This document shows, in pieces, positions 16,705 through 26,527 of a DNA stretch of 64,000 nucleotides. The stretch spans positions 62,001 to 126,000 of the forward strand of contig NZ_JAHLLW010000005.1 of assembly GCF_019426345.1 (NCBI RefSeq), given 5' to 3'. The notes below the pieces were generated by a model, which worked only from the letters and a program-made list of their open reading frames with translations, did no database searches and was not told where the DNA came from. The position numbers were made by a program, and so were the translations under genes. How positions within the stretch are numbered: position 1 is the stretch's first letter; every line of letters begins with the position of its first letter. Source of the stretch: Marinomonas lutimaris (GTDB lineage Bacteria; Pseudomonadota; Gammaproteobacteria; Pseudomonadales; Marinomonadaceae).

Positions 16705-18009
16705 CTAATTTGAAAGTGCATTAGGCAGCCATAAAGCGATTTCTGGAACTAGACAAAGTATGAATGCAGCTAAGCACATCAGAAGAAAGAATGGGAAAGC
16801 GGCTTTTGCAACTTTGCCTATTTTCTCTCCCGTCAAGCCTTGAAGAACAAACAGATTAAAGCCAACGGGTGGTGTGATTTGTCCAAGTTCAATCAGTATA
16901 ACCAAGAAAACACCAAACCAAATAGGATCAAAGCCAGCTTGAATCACGATGGGTAAGGTTATAGGTAAGCTCATTACCGTGATGGAGATACCATCCAGAA
17001 ATAAACCGAGTATGACGTAAAAAATGGCCAGGGCTAACAGTAAAAATGCTGGAGTAAGATCCAAACTGGCGATATAGCTTGCTAGCTCAGAAGGTAAATG
17101 TAGGAAGCCCATCGCAGTCGACAAAAGTGCCGCTGATACCAATATGCTGCAGACCATGGTTGAACTCAACAAGGTGGCAATCATTGCCTCTTGTATCATT
17201 TTAAAAGACAACTGGCGTTCTTTTATAAGAATAACAAGTGTCGCAAATACACCAACTGCAGCGGCTTCTGATGGTGTGGCAATACCTGTATAAATGGCAC
17301 CCATTACGATAACGATCAGTGAAATTACGGGGAAAAGCAGAACCAAACTTTCCAGTTTACTGGCGGCATGGGATTGCTCTGGTGGGCATAATGAAGGGTT
17401 TAATAATGCTCGACATATGATGTATCCAGAATAGAGTGCCGCAATTAAAACCCCAGGCAATACGCCAGCCATAAAAAGTTTACTGATTGAGACTTCAGAC
17501 TGAATGCCATAAACAATCATGACAAGGGAAGGCGGAATTAACAGTCCTAAGCTTCCTGCTCCAGCCAAGGAGCCGACGGATAAACTTCTATCATAACCAC
17601 GTTTTTTAAGCTCAGTCGTGGTGATTTTTCCCACGGTTGCTGTGGTTGCCGCACTTGAACCACTTACCGCAGCAAAAAGAGCGCAGCCGAAAACATTCGT
17701 GTGAAGTATGCCGCCAGGGATCTTTTTCGTCCAAGGCTCTAATCCGCGAAATAATCTATCTGAGATATCAGACCGAAAGATAAGCTCGCCCATCAGTATA
17801 AAGAGCGGGATAGCAGATAGTTCCCAAGAGTTTGCAGATCTAAAAATAATACGACTGAGTATAGCTCCGGAGCGATCTAAACTGACATCACCAATTAAAA
17901 TTAGGGACAACAAAGCAACGATAGCTAGTCCAGAGAATACCCAAACTCCAAGTCCGAGTACCAAGAGAATTAAGGTAATAACGCCAACGGCAGATAATAG
18001 AATTTCCAT
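16705..18009 (-). CDS. TRAP transporter large permease (DctM type)
   Basis: 434-residue inner-membrane protein with about twelve hydrophobic segments; it carries the sodium-driven transport step of a TRAP system. DctM hallmarks are present: IPLFILMGELIFRSDI, AVSGSSAATTATVGKI near 130, GSLGLLIPPSLVMIVYG near 170 and the C-terminal GQITPPVGFNLFVLQG. The start ATG (18007-18009) lies one nucleotide after the DctQ stop, indicating coupled translation; a longer frame to 18072 overlaps dctQ and is unlikely. It is the third gene of a P-Q-M operon. Confidence 0.93.
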   Translation of the reverse strand: MEILLSAVGVITLILLVLGLGVWVFSGLAIVALLSLILIGDVSLDRSGAILSRIIFRSANSWELSAIPLFILMGELIFRSDISDRLFRGLEPWTKKIPGGILHTNVFGCALFAAVSGSSAATTATVGKITTTELKKRGYDRSLSVGSLAGAGSLGLLIPPSLVMIVYGIQSEVSISKLFMAGVLPGVLIAALYSGYIICRALLNPSLCPPEQSHAASKLESLVLLFPVISLIVIVMGAIYTGIATPSEAAAVGVFATLVILIKERQLSFKMIQEAMIATLLSSTMVCSILVSAALLSTAMGFLHLPSELASYIASLDLTPAFLLLALAIFYVILGLFLDGISITVMSLPITLPIVIQAGFDPIWFGVFLVILIELGQITPPVGFNLFVLQGLTGEKIGKVAKAAFPFFLLMCLAAFILCLVPEIALWLPNALSN

Positions 18010-18010
18010 C

Positions 18011-18523
18011 TTATTTATTGCTCTCGATATGTGGGACTTGGCGTGTAGATACGAGTACAAGTATTCTGACAAATAGGGTTAAGCACAAAAGAGTTAAGCC
18101 AACTAACACCATGCCTTCCGGAATCCACAAAGGTGTTTCTGCTATGGACTCGCTGGTGACATTGCGTTTAAAGCTTCTGGCGACATTGATGTACCAGTAA
18201 TAGGAAACCCAAAAAAACATAGCGAAAGAAACAAGAGAAATAAAAGAATCTAATATCCAGTGATATTTTTCAGGGAGTCGGTCACTTAATATATTTACCT
18301 TGATTAAACCATTTCGTTCTAAGCTATAACCTAAGCCAAGAAAAGTGATTGTGGCGATGGCGTAACCCACAAATTCATCTAGAACATAAGTTGATGTGCC
18401 AAATAGTCGCAAGACAATTTCTAACAATATATGACACAGCAGATAAGCAATGAGTAACATTGCCAAGGCGCCAGACAGCTGATTAAGCCGTCTGGAAATA
18501 CTGACTAATAGACGGATGATCAT
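18011..18523 (-). CDS. TRAP transporter small permease (DctQ type)
   Basis: 170-residue protein with four hydrophobic segments (about 15-37, 50-70, 90-112, 130-152), the DctQ topology; it bridges the large permease and the binding protein. A conserved DEFVGYAIATITFLGLG segment near 46 fits the family. Its start overlaps the binding-protein stop by 4 nt (ATGA), and its stop is one nucleotide before the dctM start. Confidence 0.88.
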   Translation of the reverse strand: MIIRLLVSISRRLNQLSGALAMLLIAYLLCHILLEIVLRLFGTSTYVLDEFVGYAIATITFLGLGYSLERNGLIKVNILSDRLPEKYHWILDSFISLVSFAMFFWVSYYWYINVARSFKRNVTSESIAETPLWIPEGMVLVGLTLLCLTLFVRILVLVSTRQVPHIESNK

Positions 18524-19500
18524 TTGCTTTTCTCAAAATCCGCCATGATATCGCTACCCGACTTCCCAGTATCTTCTAACCATTCTTTTAGAGAAGGCTT
18601 AGCTGACTCTTGCAGCCAACTAATAAAAGTTTTTGAAAGGTTTTGATGAATGGTTACATTATTCGCAGCAAGCTCTTTGTAATTATCCACAACGCGAGTT
18701 CTTACTGTTTGCCAGTTATGTTCGTCTGTTAACGCGGCCGCTTTTAAAATAGCGCTTTGTTCTTCACTAGATAAATCATCAAACGCCTCTTTGTTCATGT
18801 GAACCATGTTCAGAGGGATTGCATATTGAATGGCACTATAATTATCTAGATGTTCCCAAAATTTACCGCTCGCACCAGCATCGGCTGAGGTAAGTACCGC
18901 TTTAATTCCTCCTGTAGACAGTTGAGGAACGACATCTCCCCATGAGAGGCTAATTGGTTCTGCGCCTGCCTCACGTAATGTCAAAGTACCATTTTTGTCA
19001 TAGGTACGGATTTTTAAATTGGCGAGTTCTTCTTTTGTAGTAACAGGTTTTTGAGACCAAATACCGCTAGCTGGCCAAGGGGAAGCGTAAAGTAGGATTT
19101 GTCCATTTTGAGCAAATACTTTCTGGTAATAAGGCTTGGCTATTTTATAAAGTTGTTCGGCCTGATCTTCATTTTCAACAATAAAAGGCAACGAAGACAA
19201 TAAAAATATAGGGTCAATACCTGCCATGCTGCCTGCCAAGGTGTCTGCAATCTGGATCGCGTTATCGGCAACCGCGTAAAAGTTATCCGTAGATTTGAAA
19301 CCTAAAGATCCACCGGTATGAAGCGTAATATCTATGTCACCTTGACTAAGCTTAGTGACTTGATCAATGAAATACTTATCTCCTTCAGCATGAATAGACG
19401 TCGCGTTGTATTCATTAGAGAAATCAAACTTTGCGGCGGCTAATGTAAATGGTGCTTGGGACAAGACGACAGAAACTAACAATAGGCTAGAATAGCGCAT
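18520..19500 (-). CDS. TRAP transporter substrate-binding protein (DctP type)
   Basis: 326-residue periplasmic protein with a signal peptide (about 1-22, ending TLAAA). DctP features: QVTKLSQGDIDITLHTGGSLG near 50, the LKIRTYDKNGTLTLREAGAEPISLSWGDVVPQLSTGGI block around 155-195 that contains the conserved Arg contacting the substrate carboxylate, and MVHMNKEAFDDL near 243. The ligand is probably an organic acid, but the class is broad. First gene of the P-Q-M operon, transcribed leftward; the 215-nt region upstream (19501-19715) contains its promoter and the terminator of the sulfate operon. Confidence 0.9.
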   Translation of the reverse strand: MRYSSLLLVSVVLSQAPFTLAAAKFDFSNEYNATSIHAEGDKYFIDQVTKLSQGDIDITLHTGGSLGFKSTDNFYAVADNAIQIADTLAGSMAGIDPIFLLSSLPFIVENEDQAEQLYKIAKPYYQKVFAQNGQILLYASPWPASGIWSQKPVTTKEELANLKIRTYDKNGTLTLREAGAEPISLSWGDVVPQLSTGGIKAVLTSADAGASGKFWEHLDNYSAIQYAIPLNMVHMNKEAFDDLSSEEQSAILKAAALTDEHNWQTVRTRVVDNYKELAANNVTIHQNLSKTFISWLQESAKPSLKEWLEDTGKSGSDIMADFEKSK

Positions 19501-19670
19501 ACGACGTTTTCCTTCGGGAGTGGGTATCTACCGACTCTAGGGCGCTTATCTTTTAGTTGTATTCCTCATTGCGGCGAAAGGTTGACGGAAAACGACTAGA
19601 GTATTTTTGTGGAATTTTCTTTGCACTTATTCAGTTCATGCGATGCATAAACGTATCATTGCTGGGCATA

Positions 19671-19703
19671 AAAAAGAAGAACGGCATTCTGAATGCCGTT
19701 CTT
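19671..19703 (-). terminator. Terminator of the sulfate transport operon
   Basis: A perfect 12-bp inverted repeat, AAGAACGGCATT (19677-19688) and AATGCCGTTCTT (19692-19703), with a 3-nt loop; on the minus strand it is followed by CTTTTT. It lies just past the cysA stop. Confidence 0.88.
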
Positions 19704-19715
19704 AGTTATCTTTTA

Positions 19716-20837
19716 TTATGCTTGCTCAGTTACTTGTACTTTCTCTGTTTCCCAATTCAATAGCACAGGTTGCTGTGCATCATGGGCAAAGAAGTAACCT
19801 GCTTTCGGCGTGACGTATAAGGTTTGGCCTTTTTCGAAGCAGTTCTTATCGAAGGCTTTGTGAGGTAGGTCGATTTCCCATACGTCGTTGCTGTGCCAAT
19901 CTATTGGAGTCAGTTCTAGGCGAACTTCGGCGCCAATCGGGTTGATGGCAATAACGCGTAACGGCAAGTTTGCTTGGGCTGTTGCTTCTTTCGAGACAAA
20001 GAACTCATGGGAGCGAATGTACAGTTGGCCGTCTTTCTGTTCTGCACCATTTGGCAGAACGATATTGGCTTGCAGATTTTGCCATTTGCCGTTTTCCAAT
20101 TTGCCTTCAAAGACATTGGCGTTGCCAAGAAAGTCGAAGACAAACCGGCTGTTAGGTGAGGCGTAAAGTGCACCTGGTTGGTCGATCTGTTCTATGTGGC
20201 CATTACTCATCACGACAACTCGATCAGACAGTTCCAAGGCTTCCTCTTGATCATGGGTGACGAAGACGCTGGTGAAGCCCAGTTCGTCGTGCAATCCGCG
20301 CAACCAGCGACGAAGCTCTTTACGAACCTTGGCATCCAATGCACCAAAGGGCTCGTCCAGTAGTAAGACTTCTGGCTGAGTCGCCAGGGCACGTGCCAAA
20401 GCGATACGTTGTTTTTGACCACCAGAAAGCTGTGACGGGAAACGGCTGGCAAGATGCTCAAGCTGCACCATTTCCAATAAATGCATAACGCGGTTTTTTA
20501 TTTCAGTCGGGCTTGGGCGTTCTTTACGTGGTAAGACTTCTAAGCCAAAGGCCACATTGTCAGCCACTGTCATATGGCGGAACAAGGCGTAGTTTTGGAA
20601 TACGAAGCCCACGCGACGATCTCGCACATGCAAGTTAGTCACGTCTCGGTCACCAAACTGAATGCGACCAGTATCCGCGCCTTCTAGACCCGCGATAATG
20701 CGCAATAAAGTGGTTTTTCCTGAGCCTGATGGGCCAAGCAAACCAATCATTTCGCCTTCGTTGATATCCAATGACAAAGGTGACAAGGCTTGAAACTGCC
20801 CAAAGTGTTTGGAAATGTTTTCAATCAAAATACTCAT
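19716..20837 (-). CDS. cysA: Sulfate/thiosulfate ABC transporter ATPase
   Basis: 373-residue CysA: ABC domain (about 1-235) with Walker [11 protein letters not shown]-loop [13 protein letters not shown], signature [15 protein letters not shown], Walker [13 protein letters not shown] and switch His in [11 protein letters not shown], followed by a C-terminal TOBE-like regulatory domain (about 240-373). It powers sulfate uptake with CysT and CysW. The start overlaps the cysW stop by 4 nt. Last gene of the operon, closed by a strong terminator. Confidence 0.96.
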   Translation of the reverse strand: MSILIENISKHFGQFQALSPLSLDINEGEMIGLLGPSGSGKTTLLRIIAGLEGADTGRIQFGDRDVTNLHVRDRRVGFVFQNYALFRHMTVADNVAFGLEVLPRKERPSPTEIKNRVMHLLEMVQLEHLASRFPSQLSGGQKQRIALARALATQPEVLLLDEPFGALDAKVRKELRRWLRGLHDELGFTSVFVTHDQEEALELSDRVVVMSNGHIEQIDQPGALYASPNSRFVFDFLGNANVFEGKLENGKWQNLQANIVLPNGAEQKDGQLYIRSHEFFVSKEATAQANLPLRVIAINPIGAEVRLELTPIDWHSNDVWEIDLPHKAFDKNCFEKGQTLYVTPKAGYFFAHDAQQPVLLNWETEKVQVTEQA

Positions 20838-21715
20838 TGTGTCACCTGTCTTTCTTTTTCAGCTTCAATTTTTAAACTACGTTCCTGACGCCATTCGATG
20901 AAGGCTTTCAACAACAAGGTAAGTAGGGCGATCATCGCTAGTAGCGATGCGCTGGCGAACGCCGCAGCGGCTTGGTAATCCTCATATTGCAACTGAACGT
21001 GCAGCGGCAAGGTGTTGGTTTCGCCACGAATATTTCCAGAGACCACAGATACCGCGCCAAATTCACCGACGGCACGGGCGTTAGTTAGAATCACGCCGTA
21101 AATCAGCGCCCATTTGATATTCGGCAAGGTCACGCGACGGAATAATTGCCAGCCAGAAGCGCCCAGAATGACGGCGGCTTCTTCGTCTTCTCGTCCTTGT
21201 TGTTGCATCAAAGGAATCAATTCTCGGGCGACAAATGGGCAGGTTACAAACACGGTGACCATGACAATGCCAGGCCAAGCGAACATCAACTGGATGTCAT
21301 GATCATAAAGCCAAGAGCCAATCCAGCCGTTATTGCCGTACAACAAAAGATATAACAGGCCCGCCACTACAGGTGACACCGCAAAAGGGATGTCCATCAA
21401 AGTCATTAGGATTTTTCGACCGGGGAATTCAAAACGGGTTACGGCCCATGCGAGCATGACTCCGAATACCAAGTTAATCGGCACGGTTAGCGCCGCAACC
21501 ACCAGAGTTAAACCAATGGCGTGCAAGGTATCGGCTTCAATTAAACTATTGAAATAGTGTGCTGCGCCTTCCACAAAAGCTTGTTGGAAAATGGCAATCA
21601 GCGGCACGACTAACAAAATCGCGGTCAAGAACAGCGTCAGACCAATTAGTAGCCATTTAACCAAAGGGCTATCGCCGACTCTAAGTTGGCTCGATGAGTG
21701 TTTAGACGATGACAT
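20834..21715 (-). CDS. cysW: Sulfate ABC transporter permease CysW
   Basis: 293-residue inner-membrane permease with six predicted membrane segments; the coupling-helix EAA motif appears as [27 protein letters not shown] near 185-210. The family hallmark [24 protein letters not shown] follows. It pairs with CysT. CysT ends 9 nt upstream and cysA overlaps downstream. Confidence 0.95.
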   Translation of the reverse strand: MSSSKHSSSQLRVGDSPLVKWLLIGLTLFLTAILLVVPLIAIFQQAFVEGAAHYFNSLIEADTLHAIGLTLVVAALTVPINLVFGVMLAWAVTRFEFPGRKILMTLMDIPFAVSPVVAGLLYLLLYGNNGWIGSWLYDHDIQLMFAWPGIVMVTVFVTCPFVARELIPLMQQQGREDEEAAVILGASGWQLFRRVTLPNIKWALIYGVILTNARAVGEFGAVSVVSGNIRGETNTLPLHVQLQYEDYQAAAAFASASLLAMIALLTLLLKAFIEWRQERSLKIEAEKERQVTQ

Positions 21716-21724
21716 ATAAGCTTC

Positions 21725-22585
21725 CTAACTGCGTCCATGAAGGCGACGTAAATAACGCGCCTGCCAAATGTTAATGGCAAACAAAAGGATCAGTGACGCT
21801 ATCAGCACAACAGACGCAATGGCGCTGGCGGCAGGGAAATCGAACTCTTGTAAGCTAACGAAGATCATCAAAGACGTAATTTCGCTGACGTAAGGCATGT
21901 TACCCGCGATAAAGATGACAGCACCAAATTCACCTAAGCTACGAGTGAATGACAAGGCAATGCCCGTCATCAATGCTGGCCACAAGGCAGGGAAAATAAC
22001 CCGACGAAACACCGACCAATCGGATGCGCCTAGCGTCATTCCTGCTTCTTCCTCTTCTGGGGATAATTCTTCCAATACTGGTTGAACCGTTCTAACCACA
22101 AAGGGAATGCTGGTAAACGCCATAGCAAGCACGATCCCCCAAGGCGTGTAAGCAACCTTGAGTCCTAGGCTTTCGAGTATTTCACCGTACCAACCGTTCT
22201 GAGCGTATAAGGTTGCCAGGGTGATACCTGCAACCGCCGTTGGCAAAGCAAAAGGCAAATCCACCAATGCATCTAAAATACGGCGTCCGGGGAATTCATA
22301 ACGCACTAATACCCAAGCCAATAGAAGGCCAAAGAAACCATTAAAGATAGAAGCTATTAAGGCCGCCCAAAGCGTGACTTTGTAACTGGCAACCACACGT
22401 TCGTCGCTGATTACTTGCCAATATCTATCCCAGCCCATGTCGACGGATTGCATAACCAGTCCGCTCATTGGGAGTAGTAAAATCAAACTGATAAACAGCA
22501 AGGAGGTTCCCAAGCTTAAACTGAGTCCGGGCAAGACTCGCTTATGGCGAGGTCTGGTTGCGGCCGCGCTTAAATGTGTTGCCAT
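21725..22585 (-). CDS. cysT: Sulfate ABC transporter permease CysT (CysU)
   Basis: 286-residue permease, six membrane segments, with PGLSLSLGTSLLFISLILLLP at the N-terminal membrane entry and the EAA loop EEEEAGMTLGASDWSVFRRVIFPALWPAL near 180-205, then SLGEFGAVIFIAGNMPYVSEI. First permease of the operon, 113 nt after the binding-protein gene; a perfect hairpin sits in that gap. Confidence 0.95.
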   Translation of the reverse strand: MATHLSAAATRPRHKRVLPGLSLSLGTSLLFISLILLLPMSGLVMQSVDMGWDRYWQVISDERVVASYKVTLWAALIASIFNGFFGLLLAWVLVRYEFPGRRILDALVDLPFALPTAVAGITLATLYAQNGWYGEILESLGLKVAYTPWGIVLAMAFTSIPFVVRTVQPVLEELSPEEEEAGMTLGASDWSVFRRVIFPALWPALMTGIALSFTRSLGEFGAVIFIAGNMPYVSEITSLMIFVSLQEFDFPAASAIASVVLIASLILLFAINIWQARYLRRLHGRS

Positions 22586-22652
22586 GTGTTTGCCTATTAT
22601 GGTCTTAACAAGAGTATTTCAATAAAGTCGCTAGTTGCTTTAGAGACAGAAA

Positions 22653-22678
22653 AGCCGGATACGCAAGCGTATCCGGCT
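22653..22678 (-). terminator. Intercistronic hairpin between sbp and cysT
   Basis: A perfect 12-bp stem, AGCCGGATACGC (22653-22664) and GCGTATCCGGCT (22667-22678), with a 2-nt gap that opens to a tetraloop. The U-tract on the minus strand is short (TTTC), so it is probably a leaky terminator or an mRNA-stabilising end for the abundant binding-protein message. Confidence 0.7.
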
Positions 22679-22698
22679 AGTTGTTATCTATTCAGATA

Positions 22699-23712
22699 TT
22701 AGCGGCGCTGAAGTTGGTCTAGTTTACCACCATTTGCGAATAATTCTTTAGTCGCTTGTGGCCAACCGCCAGCAATATTTTCGACGGTTAACAAGTTCAC
22801 TTCAGGGAACTTATCAGCGAATTCTGCTTTTACAACATCGTTGTGTACGCGGTAGTTAAAACCAGCTAACAAACGCTGAGATTCTTCGCTGTACAAGTAG
22901 CTTAGGTATTCACGAGACACTTCTTCTGTACCGTTTTTCTTCGCGTTTTTCTCAACAACGGCTACTGGGAATTCAGCCAAGATAGAGGTTTTTGGTACAA
23001 CCACTTGGTATTTGTCTGCACCGTATTGGTTACGAATATTGTTTACTTCCGATTCAAACGTAATCAACACATCACCAATGCCACGCTCAACGAAAGTTGT
23101 TGTCGCACCACGACCGCCAGTATCAAACACAGACACGTTTTTCAGGAAAGTACTGAGGAAATTGTCTACTTTCGCTTCGTTGTCTTTGCCGAAGGTTTTT
23201 TGTGCGTAACCGTAAGCCGCTAGGAAAGTGTAACGACCGTTGCCAGATGTTTTAGGGTTTGGGAACACCAATGCCACATTATTACCCGCTAGATCGCCCC
23301 AGCTTTTGATATTTTTTGGATTGCCTTTACGTACAAGGAAGGCAATTGTTGAATAGTAAGGTGAGCTGGCATTTGGAAATTCGTTTTTCCAATCGGCAGG
23401 AATCATTTTGCCTTTGTCATGCAAAACTTGGACGTCGGTGACTTGGTTAAAAGTAACAACATCGGCAGACAAGCCGTTCATGATGGCATTGGCTTGTTTT
23501 GAAGATCCTGCATGAGACTGTTTGATCTCGATAGTTTTGCCTGTTTTCTCTAACCAATGTTTTTCAAACGTTGGGTTATAAGTGGCGAACAGCTCACGAG
23601 CGATATCGTAGGACGTGTTAAGAATCGTTTGATCCGCAGCCGACGCTTGAACGGCTCCGCTCAATAACAATGTACCAATAATAGATTTTAAAAAGCGTGG
23701 CTTAGATTTCAT
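22699..23712 (-). CDS. sbp: Sulfate-binding periplasmic protein
   Basis: 337-residue solute-binding protein with a signal peptide (about 1-25, ending VQASAA). It has the Sbp/CysP signatures [19 protein letters not shown] near 31-50, the [14 protein letters not shown] sulfate-binding segment near 63-76, [20 protein letters not shown] near 149-168, and [19 protein letters not shown]. Delivers sulfate or thiosulfate to CysTWA. The gene leads the operon; the upstream gap to the LysR gene (23713-23839) should hold its promoter, but I see no clear CysB site by eye. Confidence 0.95.
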   Translation of the reverse strand: MKSKPRFLKSIIGTLLLSGAVQASAADQTILNTSYDIARELFATYNPTFEKHWLEKTGKTIEIKQSHAGSSKQANAIMNGLSADVVTFNQVTDVQVLHDKGKMIPADWKNEFPNASSPYYSTIAFLVRKGNPKNIKSWGDLAGNNVALVFPNPKTSGNGRYTFLAAYGYAQKTFGKDNEAKVDNFLSTFLKNVSVFDTGGRGATTTFVERGIGDVLITFESEVNNIRNQYGADKYQVVVPKTSILAEFPVAVVEKNAKKNGTEEVSREYLSYLYSEESQRLLAGFNYRVHNDVVKAEFADKFPEVNLLTVENIAGGWPQATKELFANGGKLDQLQRR

Positions 23713-23839
23713 AGTATCCTCATTTGGGAAGCAGTGAATTATATTGATAGCGAGATTACTTAAAAGATTTAGTTATTACAATGGCTAAAAAGTAACTTTT
23801 TTGGAATATAGATAAGGCGTTTTTTAAAACAGATAGTTT

Positions 23840-24766
23840 TCAATAACTTGACGAAATACGTTGTGATTTTTCTTGTGCGGCAAGGGTGATGGATTGCAGC
23901 CAATCCATAAAGACAGTCAGGCGTTTGGTTGGTTGTCTGCGTGATGGATAGAGCAAGGATACCGGCATTGGTTCTGCTTCGAATTGAGGTAGGATAGAAA
24001 TGAGTAGGCCTTTCTTGATGAGGTTTTCTGCGCCAATAGCGGGTATTTGGGCAATGCCAAGCCCTGCTAAGCAAGCATCTAAATAGGCATCTGTGCCATT
24101 AACCGCTAGGCTACTTGGCATGGATTGTTGTTTTACCTTGTGGCCTTCTAGGTATTCAAATTGTGCGTCGAGATTACCAAGCGAATGGGAATACTCGATC
24201 AGCTTATGATTCGCTAGCTCTTCGATTGTTTGCGGAATGCCATATTTTTCAACATAGCTTGGCGACACACAGTTTAGGCTTCGGTACAGCGTTAATGGAC
24301 GAGCGATAAGGCTACTATCATCAAGATTACCCACTCGAATGACACAATCAATACCTTCTTTAATCATATCTACTCGATAATCTGCGCTGCTGATCTTTAA
24401 ACGTATGTTCGGGTATTTTTCGAGAAAGTCGGATAAATGCGGAATGACAACCGTAGTGGCAAAACGGCTTGGCATGTCGACTCTAAGTACACCGCGAACA
24501 TCACTTGGTTCTCGTTGGAATTGGCTGTCCAGTGCGTCTAAATTAGCGAGTAATGCTCGACACTGTGGTAAATAGATCTCACCGTCTTGAGTTAACGTTA
24601 TATTGCGAGTGCTGCGATGGAAAAGTCGTGTCCCAAGTTCGCTTTCAAGTCCTTGAATAGCAGTTGAGATGCTTGATTTTGGTAAACCAAATGCGTCTGC
24701 TGCTTTAGTGAAACTACCAAATTGAGCAACCAATACAAAGCGCTGCATGGCTTCAAACTTGTCCAT
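23840..24766 (-). CDS. LysR-family transcriptional regulator (CrgA-like)
   Basis: 308-residue LysR regulator: winged helix-turn-helix at about 1-60 (FVLVAQFGSFTKAADAFGLPKSSISTAI) and a periplasmic-binding-fold effector domain from about 90. The RDPR-type end (LRVDMPSRFATTVVIPHLSDF) matches the CrgA/AaeR subgroup. The start ATG at 24764-24766 has AGAGG upstream; an in-frame extension to 24871 would run into the divergent promoter and is rejected. Divergent from an SDR gene, which it most likely controls. Confidence 0.9.
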   Translation of the reverse strand: MDKFEAMQRFVLVAQFGSFTKAADAFGLPKSSISTAIQGLESELGTRLFHRSTRNITLTQDGEIYLPQCRALLANLDALDSQFQREPSDVRGVLRVDMPSRFATTVVIPHLSDFLEKYPNIRLKISSADYRVDMIKEGIDCVIRVGNLDDSSLIARPLTLYRSLNCVSPSYVEKYGIPQTIEELANHKLIEYSHSLGNLDAQFEYLEGHKVKQQSMPSSLAVNGTDAYLDACLAGLGIAQIPAIGAENLIKKGLLISILPQFEAEPMPVSLLYPSRRQPTKRLTVFMDWLQSITLAAQEKSQRISSSY

Positions 24767-24777
24767 CACCTCTACCT

Positions 24778-24798
24778 TTGTTCGTTTAATGCGAACAA
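24778..24798. promoter_or_regulatory. Candidate LysR box between lysR and the SDR gene
   Basis: A perfect inverted repeat, TTGTTCG (24778-24784) and CGAACAA (24792-24798) with a 7-nt spacer, contains a T-N11-A core, the usual LysR recognition form. It is 12 nt from the lysR start, so autoregulation is likely, and 93 nt from the SDR start. Confidence 0.45.
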
Positions 24799-24891
24799 TG
24801 TTATCACTTTTGGTGTGTATATCCAGACTAATAAAATCTCTATTCTGCACTTGTGTTTCGACATCGAACAAATAAACAAGAGGGATAGACT

Positions 24892-25647
24892 ATGAAAAAG
24901 TTAGCGATCATCACAGGTGGTAGCCGCGGTTTAGGAAAAAGCAGTGCCTTAGCGTTAGCGGATAAAGGTGTAGACGTTATTTTTACTTATCACAATAATG
25001 TCCACGCAGCACAAGATGTGATTGACGAGATTAAACAAAAAGGACAAAAAGCCTTTTCTTTACAATTAGATACGAGAAATGTTGTCACTATTTCTGAGTT
25101 CGTGGGCCAAATTCAAACTGTGTTAACTAATGAGTTTTCACGAAGCGACTTTGACTATTTATTAAATAACGCTGGTACGGGGTTACATGCGAGCCTTGAA
25201 GACACGACTTATGACGAGTTGGAAGATATGTTGGCGATTCATGTCAAAGGACCCTTCTTTTTGACTCAGTCGCTTTTACCATTGCTTAAAGATGGTGGAC
25301 ATATTCTTAATGTTTCTTCTGGTTTGGCGCGTTTTAGTTTGCCTGGCTCTGGTGCTTATGCAATGGCCAAAGGCGCGGTTGAAGTGATGACGCGTTATAT
25401 GGCAAAAGAGCTTGCAAACCGCCAGATCCGTGTGAACACATTGGCGCCAGGAGCAATCGCTACGGATTTCCGCGATGGTAATGTCCGAGACAACCCACAA
25501 ATGAATCAAATGGTAGCTTCTGTTACTGCCTTGGGCCGTGTTGGCGAAGCAGGCGACATTGGTAAAGCCGTTGCTATGTTGTTGAGTGAAGACAGTGGTT
25601 GGATAACTGGACAGCGTATTGAAGCGTCTGGAGGAATGTTTCTTTAG
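24892..25647 (+). CDS. Short-chain dehydrogenase/reductase (SDR)
   Basis: 251-residue classical SDR. The nucleotide-binding motif TGGSRGLGKSSALALA (about 8-23) and NNAGTG (about 91-96) mark the Rossmann fold; catalytic residues are Ser in LNVSSGLARFSL and Tyr/Lys in GAYAMAKGA (about 158-166). The C-terminal VALGRVGEAGDIGKAVAMLLSED segment is typical. The Arg/His-lacking loop after TYHNN leaves NAD versus NADP preference open. Substrate unknown. Divergent from a LysR regulator. Confidence 0.9.
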   Translation: MKKLAIITGGSRGLGKSSALALADKGVDVIFTYHNNVHAAQDVIDEIKQKGQKAFSLQLDTRNVVTISEFVGQIQTVLTNEFSRSDFDYLLNNAGTGLHASLEDTTYDELEDMLAIHVKGPFFLTQSLLPLLKDGGHILNVSSGLARFSLPGSGAYAMAKGAVEVMTRYMAKELANRQIRVNTLAPGAIATDFRDGNVRDNPQMNQMVASVTALGRVGEAGDIGKAVAMLLSEDSGWITGQRIEASGGMFL

Positions 25648-25778
25648 TCTGTACGTCGCATGATTGGGTAGCGGCAAAGACTGTAAGGAAACCTGATCAT
25701 GCGGCATTGTTATTAACACAGTTGAACGCCTTGTATGTTTTTAAACGGCAGGAAAACTGTATTTTGGAGACAGGTATT

Positions 25779-26075
25779 ATGATTCGTCATATTTTACTTA
25801 TTCAGTTTAATGAACTTGCAGCGGCCTCAAATATCTCACTATTTTTTGAAACGCTCGATAGCATCACCGAGAGAGTAGAGGGAATTGCGTCAATAGAATG
25901 GGGAGTAAATAATAGTAAGGAAGGAGCTAATAAAGGGTTTACACATTGTGTGACGATGACCTTTATTAATGAAGCGGCACGCGATCATTATTTGCCGCAT
26001 GAAGCGCATGACGAGATAAAAAAACTACTAGGATCGTTGCTCAGTGATATGATTATTATTGATTACAGTATTTAA
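25779..26075 (+). CDS. Dabb-domain (stress-responsive A/B barrel) protein, copy 1
   Basis: 98-residue protein consisting of a single Dabb ferredoxin-like alpha/beta-barrel domain. It begins MIRHILLIQF and carries the conserved core IEWGVNNS and THCVTMTFINEAARDHYLPHEAHDEIKK. ATG at 25779 is the start expected for the family; the in-frame extension to 25707 has no support. Dabb proteins form dimers; functions include hydrolytic or cyclase activities but most bacterial members are uncharacterised. A close paralogue lies at 46637. A terminator follows. Confidence 0.88.
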   Translation: MIRHILLIQFNELAAASNISLFFETLDSITERVEGIASIEWGVNNSKEGANKGFTHCVTMTFINEAARDHYLPHEAHDEIKKLLGSLLSDMIIIDYSI

Positions 26076-26095
26076 AAGCCTCCTTTACACCTTCC

Positions 26096-26122
26096 AAAGC
26101 CCTCTTCGCGAGGGCTTTTTCA
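26096..26122 (+). terminator. Terminator after Dabb copy 1
   Basis: AAAGCCCTC (26096-26104) pairs with GAGGGCTTT (26110-26118) over a 5-nt loop; T5 follows. Confidence 0.9.
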
Positions 26123-26231
26123 TCTTTTTTATGCCTTTCTGATTTTAGAATTTTTTGTTTATGTTTACCGAATCGTTACATTTTTGTTCTGGTGACTCTC
26201 TACCTGTGTGAGCGATAATAACCGTACAATT

Positions 26232-26250
26232 TGATTTGATAATTATTATT
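26232..26250. promoter_or_regulatory. Candidate Fur box upstream of feoA
   Basis: TGATAATTATTATT at 26237-26250 matches 12 of the last 14 positions of the 19-bp Fur consensus; the left arm is poor (12/19 overall). It lies 21 nt before the feoA start, which fits Fur control of ferrous iron uptake. Confidence 0.45.
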
Positions 26251-26271
26251 ACGTTTGTTCTTGGAGAGATA

Positions 26272-26496
26272 ATGCTTCTATCACAGTTACCGAAAGGTAC
26301 GGTTGCTGAAATCCATTCTGTTGCTCATCCACAAGAAGACATGCAACGCCAACTTTTAGCATTAGGTTTTGACCCAGGTGAAACTGTGCAGTTGATGACG
26401 AAAGCGCCATTTGGTCATTCTTTGCAAATAAAGGTCGGCTCTACTTTGGTCGCCATTCATTCTGAAGACGCAAGCTATATTCACCTCTGCGATTAG
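26272..26496 (+). CDS. feoA: Ferrous iron transport protein A
   Basis: 74-residue FeoA with the SH3-like fold; it starts MLLSQLPKGTVAEI and has the LALGFDPGETVQLMTKAPFG stretch around 32-51 typical of the family. GGAGAG at 26263-26268 supports the ATG at 26272 over the upstream in-frame ATG. FeoA binds the cytoplasmic side of FeoB and aids Fe(II) uptake. feoB follows after 31 nt. Confidence 0.93.
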   Translation: MLLSQLPKGTVAEIHSVAHPQEDMQRQLLALGFDPGETVQLMTKAPFGHSLQIKVGSTLVAIHSEDASYIHLCD

Positions 26497-26527
26497 TATT
26501 TAGCTTCAACAAGAGATCACCACAAGC

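Noticed and set aside
24767-24871. N-terminal extension of the LysR regulator
   Set aside because: The family starts at the MDKF Met (24766); the extension would cover the divergent promoter and the LysR box.
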